From assembly GCF_947495735.1 (NCBI RefSeq), contig NZ_CANMAA010000015.1, positions 20,247 to 84,246 of the forward strand: 64,000 bases of DNA, written 5' to 3'. Source of the DNA: an uncultured Pseudokineococcus sp. GTDB taxonomy: Bacteria > Actinomycetota > Actinomycetes > Actinomycetales > Quadrisphaeraceae. The notes under the pieces are model-generated. The model was not told where the DNA came from. It made no database searches and worked only from the letters and a program-made list of their open reading frames with translations. Each line of letters begins with the position of its first letter. The first letter of the stretch is position 1. The translations under genes were made by a program, and so were the position numbers. Of this stretch, positions 54,398-63,278 are shown piece by piece.

Positions 54398-54477
54398 GTG
54401 AAGTATTAGGAGAATCGTCGAGGTCTTCGCTGGACTGGCATGCATGTTCGGCGTCGATTCTCGACCTGACACTTCAC
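54398..54477. other. Imperfect long inverted repeat downstream of the SIR2 gene
   Basis: GTGAAGT...AGAATCG (54398-54417) is answered by CGATTCT...ACTTCAC (54455-54477), with about 37 bases between. It lies roughly 60 bases past the SIR2 stop. Could be a terminator or a mobile element end. Confidence 0.45.
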
Positions 54478-54533
54478 TCGCCGCCCCTGCGAGTGAGCTC
54501 GGACCGCACCCGCCGCATTCACCAAGAGCCAAC

Positions 54534-55421
54534 CTATGAGGCCTCCCTGACACCCTCCACAAGTTTACAGAGATCATTCAAGGCTTCCAAGAGGGCGTCA
54601 TGGCCACCGGTTGGCGTGACCACATACTCCTTTGCCTGCACGTTGAAGGCGCTCCCAAGCGACTGCAACTCACTGACGCTTCGCCCTTGCGGGACGAGCG
54701 CGTAGTGCTGCGAGCGTGCGCGCGCCATAAAGGCGGCGTCTTCTAAAAGCAAGTCCACATCCGGGTCTCCGCTGAAGCCCATGCCAATGAACAAGACCGT
54801 ACGAGTCAACAGCAGGGCGCTAACGCCAGCAAAAAAACCCGCATACTGATGACGGCCATGCGCGTACTGTGACCTCGAGAGGATGATGCGGTCTGCGGCT
54901 TCGGCCGTACCATGCAACTTCAGCAGCAGGCGGCGCTCGGACCGTAGATTATCGATAAGACCATCATCATAGTAATTCAAGGTGACTAGTGGTGCAGGCT
55001 CCTCGCCCTCAGGGTCCGACTTGGATGCCAGTTGCTCCCAGAATCGCTCATAGATTTTATCATAATTGGTCGTCATGACAACCTGCTGGTCCAGGAGGCT
55101 AACCGCTTCATAAAGTCCGCTCGGCTGAATAAGCGGACTATTCAACATCTGATGGAGGCGTCGCTGGAGATCGTTGTGAGCGACGCGGTCGACGATGACC
55201 TGCGCCGCATCTAGCAACCGACCTCGGCCCAAGAGCTTTACAAAATCCGCCTTGGCTGAGGGCTCGAGGTCCTCAGCCAGAAGAGTAAGCAAGTCATGCC
55301 AGGAAGGCAGTGGAGAGCGAGTAGCGGGGACCTGGCAGGACATCGCCGCCCCAGCGCCAAGCATGATGACACCACGCCTGTCCGCCAACTCCCTCACCAG
55401 GTGCGGTGGCCACTCAACCAT
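54534..55421 (-). CDS. SIR2-domain (SIR2_2-like) protein, putative NADase effector
   Basis: 295 residues. NAD-site motifs are GAGAAMS (22-28), TTNYD (117-121) and KLHG (His 170), followed by FIGMGFSGDPDVDLLL (near 215), the SIR2-like Rossmann layout. The protein appears to have no further domain. In known defence systems such domains deplete NAD+. ATG 55421 overlaps the ParA stop by eight bases, so the two are translationally coupled. No signal peptide. Lower GC than the flanks. Confidence 0.82.
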   Translation of the reverse strand: MVEWPPHLVRELADRRGVIMLGAGAAMSCQVPATRSPLPSWHDLLTLLAEDLEPSAKADFVKLLGRGRLLDAAQVIVDRVAHNDLQRRLHQMLNSPLIQPSGLYEAVSLLDQQVVMTTNYDKIYERFWEQLASKSDPEGEEPAPLVTLNYYDDGLIDNLRSERRLLLKLHGTAEAADRIILSRSQYAHGRHQYAGFFAGVSALLLTRTVLFIGMGFSGDPDVDLLLEDAAFMARARSQHYALVPQGRSVSELQSLGSAFNVQAKEYVVTPTGGHDALLEALNDLCKLVEGVREAS

Positions 55422-56457
55422 TGATGCAGTTTTGGTAGAGACGCTGGCCAACCTGGTTGATGATGCTCTCGTAGTTGCGCTGTTGACTATACTGCCCACC
55501 CGTCAAGCCATCTCTGTTAGTCAACTCAGATAGAGGCGAATTGGCGCTCTGCGCCAGGGGGACAAGGCTACGCAGATTCGGGATGTCACCTAGGTGCAGC
55601 CCGCTCGCGCGGACGTCGTCGCTAACATACTTCGCGAGGTGGTCCTCAACCTGGGAGGGAATCTGATTAATGATCTGATCATACGCCTGAGTTGCCCGAC
55701 GTTCACCCCGGATGCTCACAGTCGAGTACTGCTGCACCGTGTAGCCACCAAATCCATCTGTGACGGACAAGTTCTCGGTCAACCCGTAGCGAGCCGCGGC
55801 GCCCGGATTATTTTTTTCGCACAACGCAACGCCCTGTTGATAGAGGCCTATCCAATGACTCATCCACTCGGCGATGTTGCGGAGAGCCACGACGCTGAAG
55901 ATGTCCGCACCCATAGGCGTCACGAAGAAGTCCACGGCAGCCAGGACAGACCGGTTCAACGCCCCAAGAGATGGCCCAAGGTCAAAAAGCATCACGTCAT
56001 AATGTTGAGACGCGCCCTCGAGTAGTTGCCGCAACCATAGTGTCTTTCGGAGACCAGCAACATCGCCGGACGTTGCGTCCTTGAACCAGGTGCCGAGCTG
56101 ATCTTCGAAGACGGACATGCGCGGATGCCCTGGAAAGATGTCAACGTCGAACCGGTTCATGCCGCGAGGCGATGGCGCCGTCGAGGCCGCCGCACCCTCG
56201 CCCTCCTCTAGCGGCCGAACTGCATCATAAATGGTGGGCGACCCGTCCATTCCACCGTAAAGATCGTCACCGTCTGGCCAATAGAGCGCCTTGCACAGTT
56301 CAGGCGCGAGGAGTAATTGCGTTGAATTACACTGAGGGTCAAGGTCCATAAGTGCCACGCGCAGGCCCTGATGCTTGGCCAGATAGTGCGCGAGATTACA
56401 TATCAACGTCGTTTTTCCGACTCCGCCCTTATTATTGAAGAACGCGATACTTTTCAT
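55414..56457 (-). CDS. ParA/MinD-type ATPase
   Basis: 347 residues. The deviant Walker A KGGVGKTT is at 10-17, DLDPQCNST follows as the A' segment, and DVMLFDLGPS is the Walker B. The C-terminal part (about 200-347) is longer than in minimal ParA proteins and ends in a region rich in Gln, Asn and Ser. No parB or centromere-like repeat is nearby. Paired with a SIR2 protein by an eight-base overlap, so it may be the sensor or regulator of a two-component defence unit. This reading is inferred. Confidence 0.85.
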   Translation of the reverse strand: MKSIAFFNNKGGVGKTTLICNLAHYLAKHQGLRVALMDLDPQCNSTQLLLAPELCKALYWPDGDDLYGGMDGSPTIYDAVRPLEEGEGAAASTAPSPRGMNRFDVDIFPGHPRMSVFEDQLGTWFKDATSGDVAGLRKTLWLRQLLEGASQHYDVMLFDLGPSLGALNRSVLAAVDFFVTPMGADIFSVVALRNIAEWMSHWIGLYQQGVALCEKNNPGAAARYGLTENLSVTDGFGGYTVQQYSTVSIRGERRATQAYDQIINQIPSQVEDHLAKYVSDDVRASGLHLGDIPNLRSLVPLAQSANSPLSELTNRDGLTGGQYSQQRNYESIINQVGQRLYQNCING

Positions 56458-56611
56458 GTGATCATCCCCTGTCTCAACAACATCCCGGAGTTAGGGGCTC
56501 TGGTCAGAGCCGCTGCCGTCTGCGAGTCTGCCATCTAGGCTGCGGTCGAGGCTGGTCCGCACCGCCTCAGGCTAGAACTGCGGCCGCCATCAGCTCATCG
56601 GCGGCGAGCAC
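56458..56611. other. Gap between the island and nuoN
   Basis: Contains the presumed start region of the leftward parA gene (AGGGG about nine bases upstream of its ATG) and the end of the leftward nuoN transcript. No clear terminator. The change from high to lower GC occurs here, so one edge of the island probably lies within it. No tRNA or attachment repeat found. Confidence 0.35.
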
Positions 56612-58000
56612 TTAGACCGCCCCGGCGATGAGCCCGAGCACCACGCTCGCCACTCCCCCCACCACCGCAGCCCGCGTCGCCCACGCGCGCGGCTCTGGGT
56701 ACTCCCCGTCCACCTCCCCGCCCCGGAACACCGGCGCGAACCAGCGCAGGTAGTAGAAGAGGCTCGCGAGGGTGTTGACCACCAGCACGACCGCAAGCCA
56801 TCCCGATCCGCCGTCCCACGCCGCCGTCGCAACGAGGAGCTTGCCGACGAACACCGACGTCGGCGGCGTCCCGAGCAGCCCGAGCAGGCTCACCAGCAGC
56901 GCCCCCGCCAGCAGCGGGTGCGAGCGCGCCAAGCCCCGGTAGTCGTCGATCGACACCCGCCTCGGCAGCGCGGCGACGACGGCGAAGGCCGCGAGGTTCG
57001 TCACCGCATACGCCGCGAGGAACAGCACCATCGCCGGCTCGGCCAGGTCGGTGCGTCCCGCCACCGCCGCCGGCAGCAGCGCGTACCCGACCTGGCTGAC
57101 CGTCGACCAGCCCAGCAGCCGCCGCGGCGCCGTCTGCGCGAAGGCCGCCAGATTCCCCAGCGTCATGCTCGCCACGGCCAGCACCGCGACGACCAGCTGG
57201 GCGTCCACCGTCACCGGCAGCGCGTCGACCAGCCGGTAGATCGCGACGACGGCGCCGATCTTGGGCACCGTCGTGAGGAAGGCCGCCGCCGTCACGCCCG
57301 CGCCCTGGGCGGCGTCGGGCACCCAGAAGTGCCCCGGCACTCCCCCTGCCTTGAACATCAGCCCGACGATCACGGCCACCGCGCCCGCCGCCACGGCGCC
57401 GGCCGGCGCGGTCTCCAGCGCTACGGCTAGCCCCGCGTACCCGGCCTCGCCGCCGCTCACACCGAGCAGGACGACGACGCCTGTCAGCAGCACGATGCCG
57501 AACAGCGCGCCCATCAGGTACGTCTTCATCGCGCCCTCGGCGGCCGACGCGGTGCGCGCCTGCCCCACCAGCGCGTACAGCGGGATGCTCGCCAGCAGGA
57601 AGGCCACGACCATCACGAGCAGGTCGGCAGCGCCCGCCATGACGACGGCGCCCGTCGCCGAGAGCAGCAGCAGCGCGTACGTCTCGCTCTCCTGCCGGTG
57701 CCCCGCCAGCTCGTCGACGCCCAGGCCGATGACCAGCAGCGTCGCCGCGGCCACGATGAGCCGCACCGCGCCCGTCGTGCTGTCCACCGCGTAGGTGCCC
57801 TCGAAGACCAGACCCGCCGGCGACGTCAGCCCGACGACCGCGGCGGCGCTGGAGCCGAGCAGCGCCGCCACGGCCACCAGCCGCAGCACCCACTGCCGCT
57901 CGCGCGGGGTGTACGCGCCGCCGACGAGCGCCGCCAGCGCGCCGACGAGCAGCAGCACCTCGGGCAGGACGGCGACGACGTCGGAGCCCATGCCGCTCAT
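56612..58000 (-). CDS. nuoN: NADH-quinone oxidoreductase subunit N-like
   Basis: 462 residues, about 13-14 membrane segments. The proton antiporter-type region MFKAGGVPGHFWVPDAAQGAGVTAAAFLTTVPKIGA contains the conserved Lys residues and corresponds to NuoN; TAPRRLLGWSTVSQVGYAL is also characteristic. Part of the membrane arm that pumps protons. ATG 58000 follows the nuoM stop by 13 bases; last gene of the cluster. Confidence 0.9.
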   Translation of the reverse strand: MSGMGSDVVAVLPEVLLLVGALAALVGGAYTPRERQWVLRLVAVAALLGSSAAAVVGLTSPAGLVFEGTYAVDSTTGAVRLIVAAATLLVIGLGVDELAGHRQESETYALLLLSATGAVVMAGAADLLVMVVAFLLASIPLYALVGQARTASAAEGAMKTYLMGALFGIVLLTGVVVLLGVSGGEAGYAGLAVALETAPAGAVAAGAVAVIVGLMFKAGGVPGHFWVPDAAQGAGVTAAAFLTTVPKIGAVVAIYRLVDALPVTVDAQLVVAVLAVASMTLGNLAAFAQTAPRRLLGWSTVSQVGYALLPAAVAGRTDLAEPAMVLFLAAYAVTNLAAFAVVAALPRRVSIDDYRGLARSHPLLAGALLVSLLGLLGTPPTSVFVGKLLVATAAWDGGSGWLAVVLVVNTLASLFYYLRWFAPVFRGGEVDGEYPEPRAWATRAAVVGGVASVVLGLIAGAV

Positions 58001-58013
58001 CGCCACGCCGGCC

Positions 58014-59519
58014 TCAGCGCGCCACGAGCGCGGCGACGGTGCCCGCGGCCGGCTCGATGACGTCGAGCAGCGGGCGCGGCAGCACGCCCAGCAGCGTCGC
58101 GAGCACCAGCAGCGGCGCGACGGCGAGCAGCTCGGAGGCGCGCACATCGCGGAACGACGCCGTCAGCTCGCCCGGCTCGCCGGTCAGCAGCCGCTGCAGC
58201 GCCCGCAGGAACAGGGCCGCGGTGAGCAGGATGCCGACGAGCGCCACGGCCGTGACCGGCGCGATCGCGATCGACCCGGTGAACATCTGCAGCTCGGCGA
58301 TGAAGCCGGAGAAGCCCGGCAGCCCCAGCGAGGCGAACGCGGCCACCGGCAGCAGCACCGCGAACCGCGGCGCCCGCCCGGCGAGCCCGCCGAAGCGACC
58401 CATCTCGTAGGTGCCGGCGCGCGCGTGCAGCACCCCGGCGAGCAGGAACAGCGCCCCGGTGATGAGGCCGTGGCTGACCATCTGCGTCACCGCGCCGGTG
58501 ATGGCGAGCTGGCGCGCCTGCTCGTCGCTGCCGCCGACGAGGCCCGCGGCGCCGACCGCCATGACGATGTAGCCCATGTGGTTGACCGAGGTGTAGGCGA
58601 CCATCCGCTTGAGGTCGGTCTGCGCCAGCGCGACGAGCGCGCCCCAGACCACCGAGACGATGCCGACGGCGAGGATCACCCACGCGAAGTCCCGCCACGC
58701 GTCGGGGAGCATCGGCATCGCGATGCGCACGAAGCCGTACGTGCCCATCTTCAGCAGCACGGCGGCGAGGACCGCCGAGCCCACGGCCGAGGCGTCGGTG
58801 TGCGCGGGCGGCAGCCACGTGTGGAAGGGGACGGTCGGCGTCTTGACCGCCAGGCCCACGAGCACCGTGGCGAGCACCAGCCCACCGGTGACGCCCGCGC
58901 CGACCAGCGGCGGGTTCGCGGCGAGCTCGACCATGTCGAAGGTGCCGGAGGCGACGTAGAGGCCGATGAAGCCCAGCAGCAGCGCCAGCGAGCCGAGGAA
59001 CGTGTAGAGGAAGAACTGCAGCGCCGAGCGCTGCGCGCTGCCGTGCCCCCACCCGGCGATGGCGAAGTACATGCCGACGATCGACAGGTCGAAGAAGACG
59101 AAGAACACGATGAGGTCGGCGGCGGCGAACACCCCGAGGCACGCCGTCTGGAGGAAGAGGAACAGCGCCGCCTGGGTGCGCGGGCGCCGGTCCTCGCGCA
59201 GCGCGTAGATCGAGCACGCCGCGAAGACCACGACGGTCAGCGCCACGAGCGGCAGCGAGAGCCCGTCGAGGCCGACGTGGTAGCTCGTGCCTACCCCGGG
59301 GATCCACGGCACCTGCTCCTCGAAGGCGAGCCCGCTCTCCGTCGACGAGAGGGGCGCCGGCGTCTCGTAGCGCCACCACAGGACGGCGACGAGGGCGACC
59401 TCGACGAGGCTCACCACCACCCACGCCCACCGCGCCGCGGCATCGGGCAGCCCGCGGGCCGCAGCCAGCACGACCGCGGCGACCAGGGGGAGGAAGACCA
59501 CCAGGCTGAGCACGCTCAC
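58014..59519 (-). CDS. nuoM: NADH-quinone oxidoreductase subunit M-like
   Basis: 501 residues, about 14 membrane segments. AVKTPTVPFHTWLPPAHTDASAVGSAVLAAVLLKMGTYGFVRI is the standard pump core. In FFDLSIVGMYF the usual Glu of this segment is Asp. GTG 59519 overlaps the nuoL stop by four bases. Confidence 0.92.
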   Translation of the reverse strand: MSVLSLVVFLPLVAAVVLAAARGLPDAAARWAWVVVSLVEVALVAVLWWRYETPAPLSSTESGLAFEEQVPWIPGVGTSYHVGLDGLSLPLVALTVVVFAACSIYALREDRRPRTQAALFLFLQTACLGVFAAADLIVFFVFFDLSIVGMYFAIAGWGHGSAQRSALQFFLYTFLGSLALLLGFIGLYVASGTFDMVELAANPPLVGAGVTGGLVLATVLVGLAVKTPTVPFHTWLPPAHTDASAVGSAVLAAVLLKMGTYGFVRIAMPMLPDAWRDFAWVILAVGIVSVVWGALVALAQTDLKRMVAYTSVNHMGYIVMAVGAAGLVGGSDEQARQLAITGAVTQMVSHGLITGALFLLAGVLHARAGTYEMGRFGGLAGRAPRFAVLLPVAAFASLGLPGFSGFIAELQMFTGSIAIAPVTAVALVGILLTAALFLRALQRLLTGEPGELTASFRDVRASELLAVAPLLVLATLLGVLPRPLLDVIEPAAGTVAALVAR

Positions 59520-61462
59520 CTCAGAGTCACGAGAAGGACGAGGCCGACGGCGCAGGCTGCGAGCACCCCGGCGGACTGGACGTAGTACGTGTGGAGCTGG
59601 CCGGTCTGGGGCTTGCGGGCCAGGTCGCCGAGGCGGCGCGCGCCGGCGGCGACGCCGTGGACGGCCCGGTCCACGCCGGTGTCGCCGCGGGTGAGCAGGT
59701 CCGCGGCGTCGTCGCTGCTGCGGGCCAGGCCGCGGACGCCGGCGTCGAGGCGGTCGTCCGCCGCGCCGACCGCCGACGACGTCGCGAGGACGCCCCCGGC
59801 GAGCGCCCCGACCCGGCGCCCGAGGGCGTCGTCGGCACGGGCCGCGCCCTCCGCGAGGCGCAGCGTGGCGCTGACGACGGCGCCCGAGGCCGTGCCGAGG
59901 CCCAGCCACGAGCGCGCCCACGCCGGCTCAGGCAGCCGGTCGCGGCGGACGAGGACGGCCACGACGACGAGCGCCACGACCGCGACGACCGCCGAGGTGA
60001 GGAGCTCGACGACGCTCGCCCCCGCCGGGGCCTCCCCCGCGACGACGCGCCCGAGCAGGTGCTCCACCGGCGGCAGGCCCAGCACCACGAGGCCGACGGC
60101 GAGGACGGCGAGGACGACGAGGGGCACCTGCGCCAGGGCCGGGACCTCGCGGGTGCCCTCCTGCTCGGTGTCCCACGGCGCCCCGGGGCGACCCGCGCGC
60201 ACGACGACCACAAGGGCCTTCCCGGCGTAGGCCGCCGACAGCGCCACCGCGACGAGGCCCACGCCGTACAGGACGGGCGAGACCTCCTTCGTGACGGCGA
60301 GGACGGCGTCCTTGGTGGCCCACAGCGCCAGCGGCGGCACCCCCGCCAGCGCCAGCAGCCCCACCACGGCACTGATGCCGACGACGCGCCAGCGCCGCGC
60401 GACGCCGACCAGCGCCGGCAGCTGCTTGGTGCCGAGCGCCGCCAGCCACGCGCCGGCGGACAGGAAGAGCAGCGCCTTGACGGCGGCGTGCGCGAGCAGC
60501 TGCGCCGTCCCGCCCGTCACGGCGCCGACGCCCGCGGCGAGGACGACGAACCCGAGCTGCGCGGCCGTCGAGGCGGCGAGCAGCTGCTTGAGGTCCCGCT
60601 GGGCGAGCGCGACGACGCCCAGGGCCACCGCGGTGAGCGCCCCGACCCAGGCGGTCGCCGTCGCCGCCCACCCCGAGGCCGCGAGCAGCGGCTCGACGCG
60701 CAGCAGCAGGTACCCGCCCATGGCCACCATCGCCGCGGAGTGCAGCAGCGCGCTGACCGGGCTCGGGCCTTCCATCGCCCGCGACAGCCACCACGAGAAC
60801 GGCAGCTGCGCAGCCTTGCCGAGCGCGGCGACAAGCAGACCCGCGGCGACGACGTCCTGCCAGCCGCCCGCGGCGTCGGGCAGGTCCGCCAACTCCATGC
60901 CCGCGCCGCCGGCGTACGCGGCCGCTACCGCGAGGTAGAGCCCGAGGTCGGCGGCGCGGGTGGTGAGGAACGCCGTCGTCCCGGCCGAGACGCGGTCGCT
61001 CTCGCGCCACCAGAAGCCGATGAGCGCGTAGGACGCGGCGCCCATCACCTCCCACGCGAGCAGGAGCGCGGGCAGCGTCGTCGCGGTCGCCGTCACGGAC
61101 ACCGAGGCCGCGAACAGCAGCATCAGGCCGGCGAAGCGGGCGGGCGCCTGGTGGACGTCGGCCGCGGAGAACACGAGGACGAGCAGCACCACGGCGGCCA
61201 CGGACGGGACGACGACGGCCGACAGCCCGTCCACCGCGAGGCCCACCGGAGCGCCGAGCAGGAAGGGCACCTGCGCCGCGGGGCGCCCGGCCGCCGCGAC
61301 GAGCGCGAGCACGAGCGCCGCGGCGGCCGTGGCGATCGCGACGGGGAACGCCGCGCGGTCGACGACGGCGCGCCCGCGGGGAGCGGACGTCGCCCCGGCG
61401 AGCACCAGCGCGATGCCGACCCCGGCGGGGAGCAGGACGAGAGACCACAGGGCGGCGGTCAT
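59516..61462 (-). CDS. nuoL: NADH-quinone oxidoreductase subunit L-like
   Basis: 648 residues with about 16 membrane segments. AWEVMGAASYALIGFWW carries the pump Glu; LGKAAQLPFSWWLSRAMEGPSPVSALLHSAAMV is the core, with SWWLSRA in place of the usual HTWLPDA; WATKDAVL holds a further Lys. The C-terminal lateral helix region is present. ATG 61462 overlaps nuoK by four bases. Confidence 0.92.
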   Translation of the reverse strand: MTAALWSLVLLPAGVGIALVLAGATSAPRGRAVVDRAAFPVAIATAAAALVLALVAAAGRPAAQVPFLLGAPVGLAVDGLSAVVVPSVAAVVLLVLVFSAADVHQAPARFAGLMLLFAASVSVTATATTLPALLLAWEVMGAASYALIGFWWRESDRVSAGTTAFLTTRAADLGLYLAVAAAYAGGAGMELADLPDAAGGWQDVVAAGLLVAALGKAAQLPFSWWLSRAMEGPSPVSALLHSAAMVAMGGYLLLRVEPLLAASGWAATATAWVGALTAVALGVVALAQRDLKQLLAASTAAQLGFVVLAAGVGAVTGGTAQLLAHAAVKALLFLSAGAWLAALGTKQLPALVGVARRWRVVGISAVVGLLALAGVPPLALWATKDAVLAVTKEVSPVLYGVGLVAVALSAAYAGKALVVVVRAGRPGAPWDTEQEGTREVPALAQVPLVVLAVLAVGLVVLGLPPVEHLLGRVVAGEAPAGASVVELLTSAVVAVVALVVVAVLVRRDRLPEPAWARSWLGLGTASGAVVSATLRLAEGAARADDALGRRVGALAGGVLATSSAVGAADDRLDAGVRGLARSSDDAADLLTRGDTGVDRAVHGVAAGARRLGDLARKPQTGQLHTYYVQSAGVLAACAVGLVLLVTLR

Positions 61463-61761
61463 CCGCGGAGGTCCCCGGCCATGTCGGTCATGTCCGCGCC
61501 GCTCGTGCGGTGCAGCAACGTCGCGACGGCGAAGCCCATGGCCATCTCGACCGTCATCGCCGCGAGCACGACGACGAGCAGCGCCTGCAGGCTCGGCGCG
61601 GGCGCGGTGAACCACCAGAAGGCCGCGGCAGCCAGGACGACGCCGTTGAGCATCAGCTCCAGGCCCATCATCACCATGACGACGACCTGCTGGGACAGCG
61701 CGCCGTAGAGCCCCACCGAGAACAGGGCCGCGGCGACGATCAGGACCGCCTCGAGCGTCAT
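61459..61761 (-). CDS. nuoK: NADH-quinone oxidoreductase subunit K
   Basis: 100 residues, three membrane segments. FSVGLYGALSQQVVVMVMMGLELMLNGV includes the conserved Glu of the first pump half; the second Glu is in MTVEMAMG. ATG 61761; overlaps its neighbours on both sides by four bases. Confidence 0.95.
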   Translation of the reverse strand: MTLEAVLIVAAALFSVGLYGALSQQVVVMVMMGLELMLNGVVLAAAAFWWFTAPAPSLQALLVVVLAAMTVEMAMGFAVATLLHRTSGADMTDMAGDLRG

Positions 61762-62318
61762 CGCGACCCGCCCTTCAGGTCGTCGCCGAGGCGCTCGTAG
61801 CGGCCGCGCGCCTGGGCGATGACGATCCCGGCGACGATCGTCGCGAGCATCACCTGGCTCACGACCATCATCACGAGCATGTGGTCGCCCATGAGCGCGT
61901 CGCCGAGGGCGTAGGTCGTTGCTTCTGATGAGGACGGCAGGGCCGACGTGGGCACCTCGGTGCGCGTCGGCCACGGCACGAGCAGGATCCCCACCGCGAG
62001 CAGCACGAAGCAGGTGACCGCCGCGATGACCGCCCGGCGTCCGCTGTGAACCATGCTCATCGGCATCAGCGCCGGGTTCATGCCCATGAACATGACCATG
62101 TAGACGCCCATGACGGCCATCTCCATGAGCATCATGAGGACGACGACGACGCCCACGTAGTCCAGGTGCAGCAGCACCACCGAGGCGCCCACCGCGACGA
62201 ACGACGCCGCCAGCAGGTAGGTGGCGCGCGCCATCGAGTCGACCCGGAAGACCAGGGCGCCGGTGACGACGGCGACCACGCCGAGGGCCCCGAGGGCGAT
62301 GTCGCGGGCGAGGTCCAT
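61758..62318 (-). CDS. nuoJ: NADH-quinone oxidoreductase subunit J
   Basis: 186 residues, about five membrane segments. LLHLDYVGVVVVLMMLMEMAVMGVYMVMFMGMNP contains the conserved Tyr-Val-Gly region of the hinge helix and is very Met-rich. Starts ATG 62318, three bases after the nuoH stop, where nuoI would usually lie. Confidence 0.88.
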   Translation of the reverse strand: MDLARDIALGALGVVAVVTGALVFRVDSMARATYLLAASFVAVGASVVLLHLDYVGVVVVLMMLMEMAVMGVYMVMFMGMNPALMPMSMVHSGRRAVIAAVTCFVLLAVGILLVPWPTRTEVPTSALPSSSEATTYALGDALMGDHMLVMMVVSQVMLATIVAGIVIAQARGRYERLGDDLKGGSR

Positions 62319-62321
62319 CGA

Positions 62322-63278
62322 TCAGCTCCTTCCCACGACGACGACGGCGACCACGAGCAGCTGCAGCAGCGCGGCGGGCAGCAGGACGGTCCACCCGAGG
62401 GCGAGGAACCGGTCGGGACGCACGTCCGGCAGCCGGCGGCGGACGACGACGAGCACGGCCAGCAGCGCCGCCGTCTTGACCAGCACCCACGCCCAGTCGG
62501 GCAGCAGCGGGCCGGACCCGCCGCCGAGGAACAGCGGCACGGCGAAGGCCGCGCCGGCGGCCAGTAGCGCGGAGCGCCCCGCGAGCAGCAGCAGCCGGTC
62601 CAGGCCCGAGGTCTCCCCCAGGACGCCGCCCGCGAGCGCGGGACCGGCGGCGGGTGAGAGCGGCCCGCGCACCGAGAAGGCCAGGACGCCGATGCAGTAG
62701 ACGACGAAGGCGACGGGCATCCACACGACGAACGGCAGGCCCGAGCCGGACTCCGCCGACTGGGCCGCCGCGACGTCGCCGACGCGCAGGCTGCCGGCCG
62801 CGACCGCCGGCGCCGTGAGGGCGAACATCAGCGGCAGCTCGTACGCCATCGCCTGCGCGAGGAACCGGTACCCGCCCACCAGCGAGTGCATGGCGTTGGG
62901 CCCCCACCCGGCCAGCCACACGAGCACCCACACGAGGACGTCGACCGCGTTGAACCACACGACGCCCACCGAGGCGTCGGCCAGGGTCCAGCGCCCGAGC
63001 GGCACGACGGCGACCATGAGCAGCGCCGCGACGACGAACGAGCTCGTCGCGAGCCGCCACAGCAGCCGGTCGGCGGCGACGGTCGTGCGGCGGCGCTGGC
63101 GCATCAGGCGCGCGACCTCGGTGAGCGGGCGTCCCGCGCCGGTGCCCGCGGGGCGGCCCGCGGCCCGGGCGGCGAGCGCGCCGTCGAGGGACGAGCCGGC
63201 CAGCGCGAGCGCGCCCAGCAGCACCGCCGCGAGCAGCACCCACGGGGCGGCGACCTGGACCACCGCTGCCTCAGCCAC
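62322..63278 (-). CDS. nuoH: Divergent NuoH-like subunit
   Basis: 318 residues, about eight membrane segments. The GGYRFLAQAMAYELPLMF helix matches the RxxAQxxxYE region of NuoH, but the acidic loop carrying the DLPEAESELVAGY-type quinone-site motif is missing; GLDRLLLLAGRSALLAAG stands in its place. It may couple to a different electron-input module. GTG 63278 overlaps the previous frame by eight bases. Confidence 0.8.
   Translation of the reverse strand: MAEAAVVQVAAPWVLLAAVLLGALALAGSSLDGALAARAAGRPAGTGAGRPLTEVARLMRQRRRTTVAADRLLWRLATSSFVVAALLMVAVVPLGRWTLADASVGVVWFNAVDVLVWVLVWLAGWGPNAMHSLVGGYRFLAQAMAYELPLMFALTAPAVAAGSLRVGDVAAAQSAESGSGLPFVVWMPVAFVVYCIGVLAFSVRGPLSPAAGPALAGGVLGETSGLDRLLLLAGRSALLAAGAAFAVPLFLGGGSGPLLPDWAWVLVKTAALLAVLVVVRRRLPDVRPDRFLALGWTVLLPAALLQLLVVAVVVVGRS

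Noticed and set aside
55414..56457. ParA read as a plasmid or chromosome partition gene
   Set aside because: No parB, no parS-like repeats and a SIR2 gene overlaps it; partition cannot be wholly excluded.
56458..56611. tRNA or attachment site at the island edge
   Set aside because: No cloverleaf and no direct repeat recognised by eye.
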